Positions 31,758 to 41,387 of a stretch of DNA of 64,000 nucleotides are shown here, piece by piece. Position numbers and translations under genes: made by a program. The first letter of the stretch is position 1. The number at the start of each line of letters is the position of its first letter. The notes beneath the pieces are model-generated. The model was not told where the DNA came from. It was given only the letters and a program-made list of their open reading frames with translations, and made no database searches. Origin of the DNA: a virus; the IMG/VR virus record IMGVR_UViG_3300034060_000702, positions 1 to 64,000 of that record; one strand, written 5' to 3'.

Positions 31758-31760
31758 ATT

Positions 31761-34106
31761 TTAAGATTTTTGAATGTTAATACCATGAGCTTTAAATAAG
31801 GCAACATCATCATCACTTAAATCATATTGTCCACCTAATGCATATGTCTTACCACCAAGAGAATATACTTGCTGATTCATTGATTGACTAGTGTTAGTTA
31901 AGTTTTGAATTTCAGCACCTGTATCAGTACCACCCATAAAGTTACCAAATTGATCCCAACCTTGATTCTCTAATTGATTTCTTGGTCCATTTACAGCAGA
32001 TAACTTACCTTCATTTTCTTTATCAAGTCTTCTTTGTTCTGCTTCATTTGCAAATTTAGTAACCCAATCCATTCCTTGTTTACCAACATCAGCTGCAGCA
32101 TTCCAATCAACTTTAAGTTTACCTTTTTTATTCATAACCTCAACTTCTGTTTCAGCATTAAAAGGATTATCTTCAGGTAAACTGTAACCTCTTTCCATGA
32201 TTAATTCTTCTGAAGTTTTACCACCTGGACCAAATTTATTTAATCCTCCACCAAATGCCATCATAATAGTTTGAGCAGCTTTATGTAAATCAGATGAAGT
32301 TACACCACCAAAAGATTTCATTCCATGTGATTCTTGCATATACTTTAGTTTCTCATCTAAATCAGGTTCTACTACTTCTTCTTGACGTGGAGAATCAACT
32401 ATAGATTTATTTTCAGGAAAATGTAACATTGAAAAAGTAAGATTACGTGGGTTATCTTTAGTTTCAACAACAGGTTCAACAACAGGTTTAGAAGCTACAG
32501 GTATAGTTTCACCTGGTTTAAGAGGTATAGTAGTAGTAGGCGCAGTAGTAGGATTATTAAATGAAGACAAGCGATTAATAAAATTATGTGCTTCAGGACT
32601 TAAATCAGTAGCAGAATCATAAGTTTTTTGTTTAGGAAGTACTGGAAGTCGTCTGTAACCAAAAGTTTTATCATAAGCTTCTTGATTTCTTTTAAGTGAT
32701 GCTTGATTTTCTGCAATTTCTTCTGGTGTAGGGGTATAATCTTCTTCTTCTGAAGTTACAGGTGTAGTTGTTTTTTTAGGCATAACTTTTGAATTAGCTT
32801 TCATACCTGGTATATTCTCATCAACATATACATCATCTGGTATTTCGCTTGTTAAAGTAGAAGTTGCCGCAGTTGTTGGTGCAACTACCGCAGGAACTAC
32901 TGGTGGAACTACAGCAGTTACAGGAGGTATAGCACCAGGAGTTGTAGCAGTTGGTACAACTCCAGTTGGAGTAGCACCTTGCGCTGGATCCCAATTAATC
33001 TTATATTTCTTACCTACTACTTTTCTATTAAAAAGACCACCTCTAATATCTTCAGCTTCTGTTGTCTTCCATGTTCTTCCATCAGCAGTACCAGTACCTT
33101 TTCCAGGATCAAATAAATCTGAATAGTTAAAACCAGCAGGAACATTTTTTCCATTGATTTGCATTTGTCCAGGTTCTCTTCCAGAGTTACCAAACAATCT
33201 TGCTAATGATGATGTTCCAAATGTATTAGTTGGAGGCGCATAATTATAAACTATGTTATATCTTGGTTGACCATAAGGATTAATATTTGGATTACTAAAT
33301 TGAGGATTTTGTCCTGTATTAATAGCTGTTGCTACTGGAGCTTTATATTTACCTACTTCAGTTTTATAATCAAGCTTGGTTGTATTCTTGTCATCTGCAT
33401 TATAGTCATATAAAGCTTCAAGATATTCTCCTCTAGTTTTATACTTAGACATATCTAGACCACCATCAGCTTTAGGAAGATCTCCACCAAACTTCATGGA
33501 ATCTGGACTGTTTTGAAAAACTTGCTTACTAGCTTGATTCATTAATGCATTTTGTTTTATAGCATTAATAAAATTTGCTTGTCTATCTTGTACATAAGAA
33601 GCAGAGTTAACATTAAGATCAGCTTTACCACCAAATGCTTTTTCAATTAAATTAAATGCAGGACCTCCAAAAGCCATTTGCAATTCTTCATCTGTTGGTT
33701 GAGAAGCACCTTGTTGCTCTTGCATCATAGCCATTTCTTCAGGAGATGGTTGACCACCTTCTTGAGGCATACCTTGCGGAGCACCTTCCATCATTTCCTC
33801 TTGTGGATTAGATGCTTGACCTTCTATCTGCTCTTCACCAGGACCTTGTTGTTGTTGACCACCCTGCATAGCTTCTTGAATAGTAGCTTGTGCTTCTTCT
33901 GGAGCCATACCCATTTGAGTAAATACTTCCATGATCACTTCTGGTGGAACTTGACTACCTAATAATTGAGCAGCAACTTCTGCAGGTTGCGCACCTTGCT
34001 CCAACATTTGTTGAGCCATTTGCATTACTTGTTGCATTTGATCACCCCCTCCTTGTTGAGGAGCTTGTTGTGCTGGTGCACCTGGCATGTTTTGAGAATC
34101 TTCCAT
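31761..34106 (-). CDS. 781-aa Gln/Pro/Gly-rich virion protein with repeated FGG motifs
   Basis: The first 150 residues are low-complexity Gln, Gly, Pro, Met and Glu, likely disordered. The motif AFGG, KFGG, SFGG or ALGG recurs at intervals (near residues 148, 159, 204, 593, 611 and 757). LPKADGGLDMSKYKTRGEYL at about residue 209 matches a block in the next gene product. Pro/Thr/Val-rich linkers occupy about 390-560. The C-terminus ends with LGGKTYALGGQYDLSDDDV and a short helix. This composition suggests a flexible multi-site protein that binds other virion proteins, for example cargo to the tail or portal vestibule; that is inference. The gene starts after a 62-base gap following the muzzle gene. 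Confidence 0.82.
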   Translation of the reverse strand: MEDSQNMPGAPAQQAPQQGGGDQMQQVMQMAQQMLEQGAQPAEVAAQLLGSQVPPEVIMEVFTQMGMAPEEAQATIQEAMQGGQQQQGPGEEQIEGQASNPQEEMMEGAPQGMPQEGGQPSPEEMAMMQEQQGASQPTDEELQMAFGGPAFNLIEKAFGGKADLNVNSASYVQDRQANFINAIKQNALMNQASKQVFQNSPDSMKFGGDLPKADGGLDMSKYKTRGEYLEALYDYNADDKNTTKLDYKTEVGKYKAPVATAINTGQNPQFSNPNINPYGQPRYNIVYNYAPPTNTFGTSSLARLFGNSGREPGQMQINGKNVPAGFNYSDLFDPGKGTGTADGRTWKTTEAEDIRGGLFNRKVVGKKYKINWDPAQGATPTGVVPTATTPGAIPPVTAVVPPVVPAVVAPTTAATSTLTSEIPDDVYVDENIPGMKANSKVMPKKTTTPVTSEEEDYTPTPEEIAENQASLKRNQEAYDKTFGYRRLPVLPKQKTYDSATDLSPEAHNFINRLSSFNNPTTAPTTTIPLKPGETIPVASKPVVEPVVETKDNPRNLTFSMLHFPENKSIVDSPRQEEVVEPDLDEKLKYMQESHGMKSFGGVTSSDLHKAAQTIMMAFGGGLNKFGPGGKTSEELIMERGYSLPEDNPFNAETEVEVMNKKGKLKVDWNAAADVGKQGMDWVTKFANEAEQRRLDKENEGKLSAVNGPRNQLENQGWDQFGNFMGGTDTGAEIQNLTNTSQSMNQQVYSLGGKTYALGGQYDLSDDDVALFKAHGINIQKS

Positions 34107-34168
34107 AACTTAATACTTGTTAAAATTAATATAGTAAAAATAATTTAGAATGTATAACTAATAAATGT

Positions 34169-37100
34169 TTATCTTAATGACTGTAGCATATCTGCATATG
34201 CAATATTGACAAGCATTTCCACATTATCATTTTCCATTCTTCTTAATATCACGCGATGCTTATTGTTTCTAAACTTCTTTCTTTCAAATTCTGATTTTTG
34301 ATAATTAATTGAATCAGGGTTTATACTGCGAATGTAACCATTATCTTCTGTTTTCCATATGGTTTCCTTTACATTACTATACTCACCTCTGTCTTTAACT
34401 ATATCCCAAAATTGATTGAATCTATATTTTTGTTCTTCTTTAGAATACAATATATCGATTGAATTAAAGTTTACTTTTGGATAAGAAATCATATCACTTA
34501 AATCATTTTTAGGATTCAAGTTCAATTTTAACTTTCCAGAAATCTGTTCTGTATTATAAATTACAGCCTCATCAAAGTTTCGATCTAATAATAAAAATTT
34601 ATCATAGGTGTTCTTATCATAGATAGAAGCTTCAATGTAGTATTCGATGCTTCTTAAAGTAGTAACTTCTAAGTTTGTATCTAATTCAAATTCTACTTCA
34701 AAAGGATAAGAGTCACCATAATAATTACAATAGTTTGTAACACTTTTATTATGTCGCCAGAACCCATTTACTTTAGTTGTAATGAATGTATTCTTACCAG
34801 ACATAGCTAAGTCTGGATGCCAGTCATGGAATGAAACAAAATGATTAATCATTGGATCATAAGAAATAGTCCAAGAAGCATTGTTAAAATACATTGGATT
34901 CCCAACATGTGTTTCAAACATCCCACCAATTAAGAAAATACCATCTCCTTTATATTCGACAGTCATCAAAGGATTAGGTCCTTTGAATTCATCTTTTAAA
35001 GAGTAATCTTTTTTACAGAAATAAACAATACCATACTCATTATCATAAATAGTTTGGCAGCCAATTCCAGCAACTGGATTGTCATCAATATCGAAGTTTG
35101 GAAAATCTTCTTTTAACTTATATGGTAAATAAAGATTCAACCAAAATTCATTATGATTTAAAGACAATTCTTTTATTCCACCTGCATATTGAAATAGTTT
35201 ACCTTGATTCAAACACATCCAATATAAACCTGTAGGTGTATTTATTACAGATAATCTACTTTGACAAGAACCATACTCATAAGATCTTTCTGAATTAGAA
35301 AGTCTTTGTAAATCTCTTGCAAATAAACTACCATCTCCAATTTGAAGTTGAGTACCGCTACCAGTTTGTAATGTATCTACACCAGGAAGTAAACCAGGAG
35401 CAGTATTCTTAAACAGTATTAATGCTGCAGTTTTATCAATTGGTTTTATAGCTGTAACTTCACTGTCAAAGTCTTTATAATTATAAGGTAAGAATACTGA
35501 CCAATTATCTTTTTTTGTTTCAGTTTGTTGAGGTAATGAATACAACACTCTTCTAATTCTTTTTGTATAACAAGAAGCATATAACAAAGGATCATATTTT
35601 AATTCTTGTATAGTTGACCATGGAATTTTTGCAAATGGTAAAAAAGATACAGCAACACTTCGATCAAGTTTATAATAATTATCATTCTTAATAATATTAT
35701 TATGGAACATTGCATCTAAGTTACTTGTTATAGGATAGTGTCTTTTTTCAATTACTTCTCCATAATCACGACAGTCAATATTTAATTCAGACTCAACAAA
35801 GAATTCTCGAACTCCAGAATTAAACAAATACATGTATGCTTTTTTCAATGTAAACAAACCTTCACCCTTTCCATTCTTATCAAATACATGTAATGAAGAA
35901 GGTACACCTAAAGCTTGAAAAAAAGCATCTGCGGCATTTGGATTATCTTTAAACATTCTATCAGCTGCATTTTTAAAAGCATCTGATATAGATGATGTAA
36001 AGTCACTAAAATCATAATTTTCAGTATTCATCCAATAAGATGTATACTCAAACATTTGATGCAATCTATAATTAAGTTCAGCTCCATCAGGTTCACCATG
36101 TAACCATTGTTGAAAATAGTATAATGTATTTTTTTCAGAATACTTTCCAATATATGTATCACCACCAAAAACTATATCAGATTTAGATTGATTTACATTA
36201 TAGATAAATGATTGTGTTGGAATAATTTTAATATTTGTTAATTGACCATATTGATTTCGCAATCTATTTTTTATTGCAACATAATGAGAAGAAGCTCTAT
36301 AAAAATTATCCGCAAATTGTGCAGAATCCTCAAGAGCATTAATTTTTGGAGGTCTAGATATATCTTGTATAGTTGGATCTGATACATTTGATGTTGTTGT
36401 AAGTACAACAGTTTCTTGTCTATGAGTATGATTAATTACATAGTTTTGTGAAGGTGTATATAAATCATATAATCCAGGATTTAAGTATTTAGCATTATGT
36501 AACTTCTTTCTAATATTTGCAGGATTTGGAATACCAAAGTTTTCATATTGACAAACAGAAACATGTTGATAAGCAAATTGAGAATATTTAGAAATAGATT
36601 TTATCAACTCTAAAAAAGAGTTTGCTCCTTCTCCTAAATAATTTGTAAACACAGGAATTGCTGTAATAGCTCTTAATAAACCAGGACTTCTATCTACATT
36701 ATCATAACTTATTTCCGTATGCCCAGATACTAATTGAGAACCAGGAATTAAACTTGCAACAAATCCAGCATCTTGAGCAAAAGCTTTGGCAACATAGTTT
36801 GTAGAAGCAACTCCATAGTTTTGACCAGTAAATACATCAGCTACAGTTGTAGTACCTTCTAATGCTATAGAACCTATATCCGATGCTAAACCTACAACAC
36901 CTGCTGCAGATAAACCAGGAACAATACCTCCAAGACCATTTGCAAGACCTGCATAAGCTTCAAGCCATGGTAACGAACTACCATCTCCTTTAGAAGAAAC
37001 ATATTTTGTATTTCTTGTACCAGATACTTTACCAATAGCATATCCAATACCTATTACAACACTAACAGTAAATGCAAAGTTTGTTACAAATTTATGTCTT

Positions 37101-39163
37101 GGATGTTCATCAACAGGTTTGTAATGTCCTTTAGACATACCATACATTTCCCCATAAATTTTTAATTCATCATCTACAAGAAATGGTTTAACAAACATTG
37201 TATCTGGTGAATGGAATGTAAAGTTTTTTCTATTCACAGCATCATTAGGAACTAAGTGAATTACTTTTCCAGTAACTTCAGTTATACCAGGAGCTTTAGA
37301 AATAAATGGATCTGGTCGCAAATCATTGAATGGATAGTTTGCATACATTCCTTTTTGCTTACCTGCGTTAACAACAGATGGTAAATCATACTCAAACATG
37401 TTATTGATTAATCCTTTGTATAAAACAGTTTTATTACCATTTCTACTTCCTCTAAGGATTTCATAACCAACAATCGATTTAATCTTTACACCATTATTGT
37501 CAACAGGTGGTTTGATATTCTCAAACTGAACACCCATAATTCTAATCTTATCTCCACCATCACTATAGTGATTAGAGTTAGTATTCTTAGTACCACCAGA
37601 AGAAATAACATTTTCAGGAAACTTATGATGTCTAATTGGTTTACCACATAAATCATGATCTGGAATTTGAGAAGCAGACCAAGTGTGTGCACTTGCATTC
37701 CATACAGTAGGATTCTTATCCGGATAAAATTCAGAAGATTCATGGTAAGCCATTCTTCCCCTTTGAATAACTACACCACCATCAGGTAGTTCAGGATTAG
37801 GAACAGGTAAACTTGAGTTATCTACCCAAGCAGTATTATAAACTTCAAATACTTTAGGAGCATAACCTTGTTCGATAATATTAGCAGAGCCTGGCGCAGT
37901 TGCATTTTCTATTAATGTAGCAGCAACACCACCAGCATCTGAAGGTACTTTGTAATCAACAGGACCTCTTCCTGGAATATGATATGCTTTTGTTTTATCT
38001 CCAGTATTATGAATCCATCTAATGAAAAAAGGATATACTTCATCACGCATATAACCAACATTAACCCCAGCATTCTTGTAGTACTCTTTTGTGTATTCAA
38101 CACAAGTCCACCAAGATTGAATTTGATTTGCTAATGGTTGGTAATTAAACTCAAACTTTTCAGTTGGAGCAACTCTTAATGCATACATACCATTTTCATA
38201 TATCCCTTCCGATTTGTCTGGAACTGGGGTAAGAATAGGCAGGCTTTCTAAAGATACTATAGGGAGAGTAAGATCAACAAAATCTATTATGACAGCACTT
38301 TGACTAGTACTATAAGAACCAATCTTTCTTGCAACTGTCTTCTCCGATATAGTAGATACCAATACCAAATCAAAATCATCAAAGTCTGTATCAAGATTGT
38401 CAAACTGAATCTCAATAGCATTGTTTACATTCTCATGACTCCATAGAGCAACCACATTAGACATAGTAGAGTAATCAGATACCTGTTGTCCATTTACAGT
38501 ATAGCAAATATGTACATGGTAAGAACCATTTAACATACTACCACCAGAAACTCCCTTAGCTATTTTTATATTAGGATAGGTAAGATAACTCTCCAATCGG
38601 ATTTTATCGCAGTCAAGGATCTTATTTCCATCTACATCAGTCTTATCTACACAAGTAATACATCCACCGGGCAAGGAACCGTTACTATCACTACATGTTT
38701 GCACCCAAGGAATCTTTTCAGTATCAACTACCCTATCCGGATTTATACCATCTGCAAAGTATACTTTGTAAGAACAATCAAATGTTGCTCTAGAAACTCC
38801 TTTAATTAAATGTGAGGTTTTAAAATTCAAACAAGCATCTCTAACAAGTTTCACATAAGTGCAAGCACCCTCATCGAACATGCCAATTTCAGACTCATAA
38901 TTATTTGTGCTGAATACTATCCATTCTGTTCCAACAATGTGTATTGCACCTATAACAGTAAATGGAGCAATAGTACAAAGTATATTTCCAAACTCATTAC
39001 CTAGTTTACCTAAATCACCTTTTCTAGAATTATTAGATGCATTCCTTGCATAAGTCCAACTACCTTGAGGAGCTCCTCCTCCTGCTGGTTCATTAATTTG
39101 CATCCCAGTTGAGAATGAAGCACCTGTTTGTGTTGAACTTTGTCCTGAAGATTTCTTAGCCAT
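34169..39163 (-). CDS. Tail nozzle/muzzle protein (tail tubular protein B-like)
   Basis: The 1664-aa length, the position after two small ring proteins and the N-terminal pattern (GSWTYARNASNNSRKGDLGKL, then NEFGN) fit the large nozzle proteins of short-tailed phages, of which crAss001 gp44, the muzzle, is the model. Such proteins form the distal tail tube through which DNA and cargo leave. Residues about 40-330 look like beta-propeller blades. Two paired Cys regions (about residues 135-170) could bind metal or form contacts. A Gly/Ala-rich hydrophobic stretch near 700-790 is compatible with a plug or membrane-contact segment. The C-terminus is basic and helical. It begins three bases after the 311-aa gene. 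Assignment is by architecture and synteny, without a database search. Confidence 0.8.
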   Translation of the reverse strand: MAKKSSGQSSTQTGASFSTGMQINEPAGGGAPQGSWTYARNASNNSRKGDLGKLGNEFGNILCTIAPFTVIGAIHIVGTEWIVFSTNNYESEIGMFDEGACTYVKLVRDACLNFKTSHLIKGVSRATFDCSYKVYFADGINPDRVVDTEKIPWVQTCSDSNGSLPGGCITCVDKTDVDGNKILDCDKIRLESYLTYPNIKIAKGVSGGSMLNGSYHVHICYTVNGQQVSDYSTMSNVVALWSHENVNNAIEIQFDNLDTDFDDFDLVLVSTISEKTVARKIGSYSTSQSAVIIDFVDLTLPIVSLESLPILTPVPDKSEGIYENGMYALRVAPTEKFEFNYQPLANQIQSWWTCVEYTKEYYKNAGVNVGYMRDEVYPFFIRWIHNTGDKTKAYHIPGRGPVDYKVPSDAGGVAATLIENATAPGSANIIEQGYAPKVFEVYNTAWVDNSSLPVPNPELPDGGVVIQRGRMAYHESSEFYPDKNPTVWNASAHTWSASQIPDHDLCGKPIRHHKFPENVISSGGTKNTNSNHYSDGGDKIRIMGVQFENIKPPVDNNGVKIKSIVGYEILRGSRNGNKTVLYKGLINNMFEYDLPSVVNAGKQKGMYANYPFNDLRPDPFISKAPGITEVTGKVIHLVPNDAVNRKNFTFHSPDTMFVKPFLVDDELKIYGEMYGMSKGHYKPVDEHPRHKFVTNFAFTVSVVIGIGYAIGKVSGTRNTKYVSSKGDGSSLPWLEAYAGLANGLGGIVPGLSAAGVVGLASDIGSIALEGTTTVADVFTGQNYGVASTNYVAKAFAQDAGFVASLIPGSQLVSGHTEISYDNVDRSPGLLRAITAIPVFTNYLGEGANSFLELIKSISKYSQFAYQHVSVCQYENFGIPNPANIRKKLHNAKYLNPGLYDLYTPSQNYVINHTHRQETVVLTTTSNVSDPTIQDISRPPKINALEDSAQFADNFYRASSHYVAIKNRLRNQYGQLTNIKIIPTQSFIYNVNQSKSDIVFGGDTYIGKYSEKNTLYYFQQWLHGEPDGAELNYRLHQMFEYTSYWMNTENYDFSDFTSSISDAFKNAADRMFKDNPNAADAFFQALGVPSSLHVFDKNGKGEGLFTLKKAYMYLFNSGVREFFVESELNIDCRDYGEVIEKRHYPITSNLDAMFHNNIIKNDNYYKLDRSVAVSFLPFAKIPWSTIQELKYDPLLYASCYTKRIRRVLYSLPQQTETKKDNWSVFLPYNYKDFDSEVTAIKPIDKTAALILFKNTAPGLLPGVDTLQTGSGTQLQIGDGSLFARDLQRLSNSERSYEYGSCQSRLSVINTPTGLYWMCLNQGKLFQYAGGIKELSLNHNEFWLNLYLPYKLKEDFPNFDIDDNPVAGIGCQTIYDNEYGIVYFCKKDYSLKDEFKGPNPLMTVEYKGDGIFLIGGMFETHVGNPMYFNNASWTISYDPMINHFVSFHDWHPDLAMSGKNTFITTKVNGFWRHNKSVTNYCNYYGDSYPFEVEFELDTNLEVTTLRSIEYYIEASIYDKNTYDKFLLLDRNFDEAVIYNTEQISGKLKLNLNPKNDLSDMISYPKVNFNSIDILYSKEEQKYRFNQFWDIVKDRGEYSNVKETIWKTEDNGYIRSINPDSINYQKSEFERKKFRNNKHRVILRRMENDNVEMLVNIAYADMLQSLR

Positions 39164-39165
39164 TA

Positions 39166-40101
39166 TTAATGAGATTTAAACATGTTGTAATAATTATGGT
39201 ATTGAGCTTTTCTATTAGTTTCCCATATAGCTCTCAACTCTCTAAAGTCTGGTGTATTAACCAAACTCATTGCATTATTTCTAGCAGCTCTATATCTTTG
39301 TTCAATCAATTGAATTTGCCCTTGATTAACAGCTTCTCCATTCATAATTAAGTTTTCCAATAGTCTTTGCTTAACAGCATACTCATAGAACTCATTTAAC
39401 AAATCATGATCAGGAACAAGTAAGTTACCTTCTTCATCCTCCAACATACCTTGATAGTTTATATACAACTTCCCAGTCTGGAATGAAGTATAGATAAAAC
39501 CATTTTTAATGTATGCAGAATTTGCAGTCTGTACTTTCTTATTAGGACAATTCATGCTAACTACATTCCCATCATCTTTAATTCGAATAGGATAAAAATT
39601 CTTATAAGTTCTAGTTTCATACTTTAACTTTTGAACTAAAACAGTTTCTTCACCCTTGCAGTTTACTTGAGTTACACATGCAGTAGCACATGTACACTTT
39701 GGTTTTTGTACCAAACACTTTCCACAAATAGTAGGAGGAGTAGAAACAACTGGAGTTACACAAATATTAATTTCATTTGGTCCTGGATTATACATCTGGC
39801 TAACAGGTACAGACTCTATGTGAGTTCCTTGAGGTATAACTTCATTTACAGTATATTCAGATATAATGTAAGCAAAGTTTAAAGCATTGAAATCATTAGG
39901 TAATTTTGTTTTACCTTTTTCAATATCCAATACATCATCTTTTGTTTTAAAGATTTTGAATCCAAGTTCATAATTACATCGCTTTGCAATTTTAATAAAC
40001 TCTTGTGGATTAATCAGATCTTCTAAAGCGAAGTTTCTAAACTCATATATGACTTCAGAAAGTAACTGATCATATGTTCTATAATTTACTTTACTTGCCA
40101 T
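39166..40101 (-). CDS. Tail ring/hub structural protein (311 aa) with Cys cluster
   Basis: This is a conserved type of crAss-like structural protein. It has an N-terminal helical domain (TYDQLLSEVIYEFRNFALED), a middle beta part and a C-terminal GKLYINYQGMLEDEEGNLLV strand followed by the helix LNEFYEYAVKQRLLENL. That arrangement is typical of the ring proteins stacked between portal and muzzle. An unusual insertion at about residues 122-150 reads CGKCLVQKPKCTCATAC, with a further Cys at VNCKG and another at MNCPNKK; it could be a small zinc-binding knuckle. It lies between the 225-aa ring candidate and the muzzle gene with gaps of only 1-2 bases, so it is probably part of the same subassembly. 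Confidence 0.75.
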   Translation of the reverse strand: MASKVNYRTYDQLLSEVIYEFRNFALEDLINPQEFIKIAKRCNYELGFKIFKTKDDVLDIEKGKTKLPNDFNALNFAYIISEYTVNEVIPQGTHIESVPVSQMYNPGPNEINICVTPVVSTPPTICGKCLVQKPKCTCATACVTQVNCKGEETVLVQKLKYETRTYKNFYPIRIKDDGNVVSMNCPNKKVQTANSAYIKNGFIYTSFQTGKLYINYQGMLEDEEGNLLVPDHDLLNEFYEYAVKQRLLENLIMNGEAVNQGQIQLIEQRYRAARNNAMSLVNTPDFRELRAIWETNRKAQYHNYYNMFKSH

Positions 40102-40102
40102 C

Positions 40103-40780
40103 TTATCTTAAAATATGTTGTGAATCATCATTTACATCACTTGGTATTTTACCAAGAGTCATCATTTCTTGTTGAACCATTTGTTCTATTTCAGCAAACA
40201 AATGAACAGGAACATTGAATGTTGTGTTTTGTTTAATCTCACAACTAGTGTCTTCTCCATCTTCTTTACAGTAACCTTCAGTTGAATCTTCAAACATTCC
40301 TTCTATAGATACAGACTCCCATCTTATATCTGGAAAGTATAAGTATCCATTTTTATACCAATAGTATTTGTTTTTATTATATTTGAAATGTGTAGAGTTA
40401 GTCATTGCTTGATAAAGAGTTGCTTTAGTTTGAGTAAAAGCTTGTCTACCATCAATAGATGTAATGTTTCGAAAGATAGGACCAATAGATCCACTGAATA
40501 CTTTAGGAAGCTTCTTGTAAGTTCTCATGATTTTACAACCCGTTTTTATACCAGCACAATCAGCTTCGATTCTATCAACCTCAACCAACTCAACATAAGG
40601 CAAGACTTCAAACAAACTGTCATAGTTCATGAGTTTGTTTTCATTATCTTGTCTTCTCATTATAGCATAAGCATACTTATTTATAATGGAATAGATAGTT
40701 CTATCAGTTAGAAAAGCATCTTCAGAAACTGCTTTTAAAATATTTCTTATTCTTGAAATCGATTCTCCAATTGTCATCAT
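40103..40780 (-). CDS. Tail ring/connector structural protein (225 aa)
   Basis: The N-terminus (IGESISRIRNILKAVSEDAFLTDRTIYSIINKYAY) is a helical domain common to connector proteins of Bacteroidota phages. It is followed by a beta part with KKLPKVFSGSIGPIFRNITS and an aromatic hairpin (KNKYYWYKNGYLYFPDIRW), and it ends with a helix rich in Gln/Glu. Its start ATG overlaps the TGA stop of the 163-aa gene (ATGA), suggesting coupled translation. There are two tandem Met codons; I used the first. Neighbours are the 163-aa protein and the 311-aa ring protein. The role as a head-to-tail or tail ring subunit is inferred from gene order and fold pattern. Confidence 0.72.
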   Translation of the reverse strand: MMTIGESISRIRNILKAVSEDAFLTDRTIYSIINKYAYAIMRRQDNENKLMNYDSLFEVLPYVELVEVDRIEADCAGIKTGCKIMRTYKKLPKVFSGSIGPIFRNITSIDGRQAFTQTKATLYQAMTNSTHFKYNKNKYYWYKNGYLYFPDIRWESVSIEGMFEDSTEGYCKEDGEDTSCEIKQNTTFNVPVHLFAEIEQMVQQEMMTLGKIPSDVNDDSQHILR

Positions 40781-41268
40781 ACTTCTTCAATTTGTTGTTT
40801 ATAATTTAACTGCACACATCTAGCCCAGTGTTTTTTAAAGTAAGAACTTGCTGTCTTCCTAAAGCTTCCTGTTGCCGAAAATGAAAACAGTCTTGAATAC
40901 TTTACAAAGTTCTTAATGTTGTTATAGTAAACTATGCGCATCAAGTTGTTATCAGTATCCCAATTTTTAAAGTAAACAGTTCTACCTTCTTTTATTGAAG
41001 AGTTAAAATCTACACTTTTCTTATTTGATTTACCTGCATTATTAATAACTATCTGTCCAATGTTTTCTGGTAATACTACACCATAGATATTCTTTGTAGT
41101 TTCTTCGCAAATATTATCATTAAACTTTTTTATAATCTTTATGAAATCGCTTTGTAAAATAACACCATGTTCAGAGTACTTTCGATTGAATAAGCTAATA
41201 TCTTTTCTTGTTACTACTTTTCCTTTGAATTCTCTTACTCTTGGCTTAGTTAAATTTGGCTCTTGCAT
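40777..41268 (-). CDS. Conserved small protein of the tail module (163 aa), function unknown
   Basis: This basic protein leads the transcription unit containing the ring proteins, muzzle and giant cargo genes, just after a strong terminator. It has an early helix (VTRKDISLFNRKY, then SDFIKIIKKFND), the block YGVVLPENIGQIVI, a short strand YFKNW, then RIVYYNNIKNF and a basic C-terminal half (FSFSATGSFRKTASSYFKKHW). The LPxxxG-I segment is common in small structural-module proteins of Bacteroidota phages. I considered an IHF/HU-like DNA-binding protein, because crAss-like genomes have those nearby, but the characteristic beta-arm is not recognisable. Function is left open; a virion or assembly role is likely. 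Confidence 0.65.
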   Translation of the reverse strand: MQEPNLTKPRVREFKGKVVTRKDISLFNRKYSEHGVILQSDFIKIIKKFNDNICEETTKNIYGVVLPENIGQIVINNAGKSNKKSVDFNSSIKEGRTVYFKNWDTDNNLMRIVYYNNIKNFVKYSRLFSFSATGSFRKTASSYFKKHWARCVQLNYKQQIEEV

Positions 41269-41315
41269 AAATATATAATATAGTAATTTATTATCAAAAA
41301 TACAAATTATATATT

Positions 41316-41344
41316 AAAAACAAACCCCGGATCTCTCCAGGGTT
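41316..41344 (-). terminator. Intrinsic terminator between fibre block and tail-core block
   Basis: On the minus strand AACCC pairs with GGGTT, then one mismatch and GGA/TCC around a four-base loop, followed by TTTGTTTTT. It lies about 45 bases after the collar-fibre stop and before the 163-aa gene. Confidence 0.75.
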
Positions 41345-41349
41345 CATTC

Positions 41350-41371
41350 TAGTCAGCCACATTAAACCAAC
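41350..41371 (+). promoter_or_regulatory. Bipartite repeat element, copy 3, inverted
   Basis: TAGTCAG, seven bases, AAACCAAC reads on the plus strand here, opposite to copies 1 and 2. It sits between the collar-fibre stop codon and the terminator at 41316-41344. Its orientation argues against a simple promoter for the minus-strand genes and allows a protein-binding or processing site. Confidence 0.5.
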
Positions 41372-41387
41372 CTCTCTGTGACATACT

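Noticed and set aside
40777-41268. IHF/HU-like DNA-binding protein
   Set aside because: crAss-like phages encode such proteins in this area, but the length and the lack of a recognisable beta-arm motif make the assignment unsafe.
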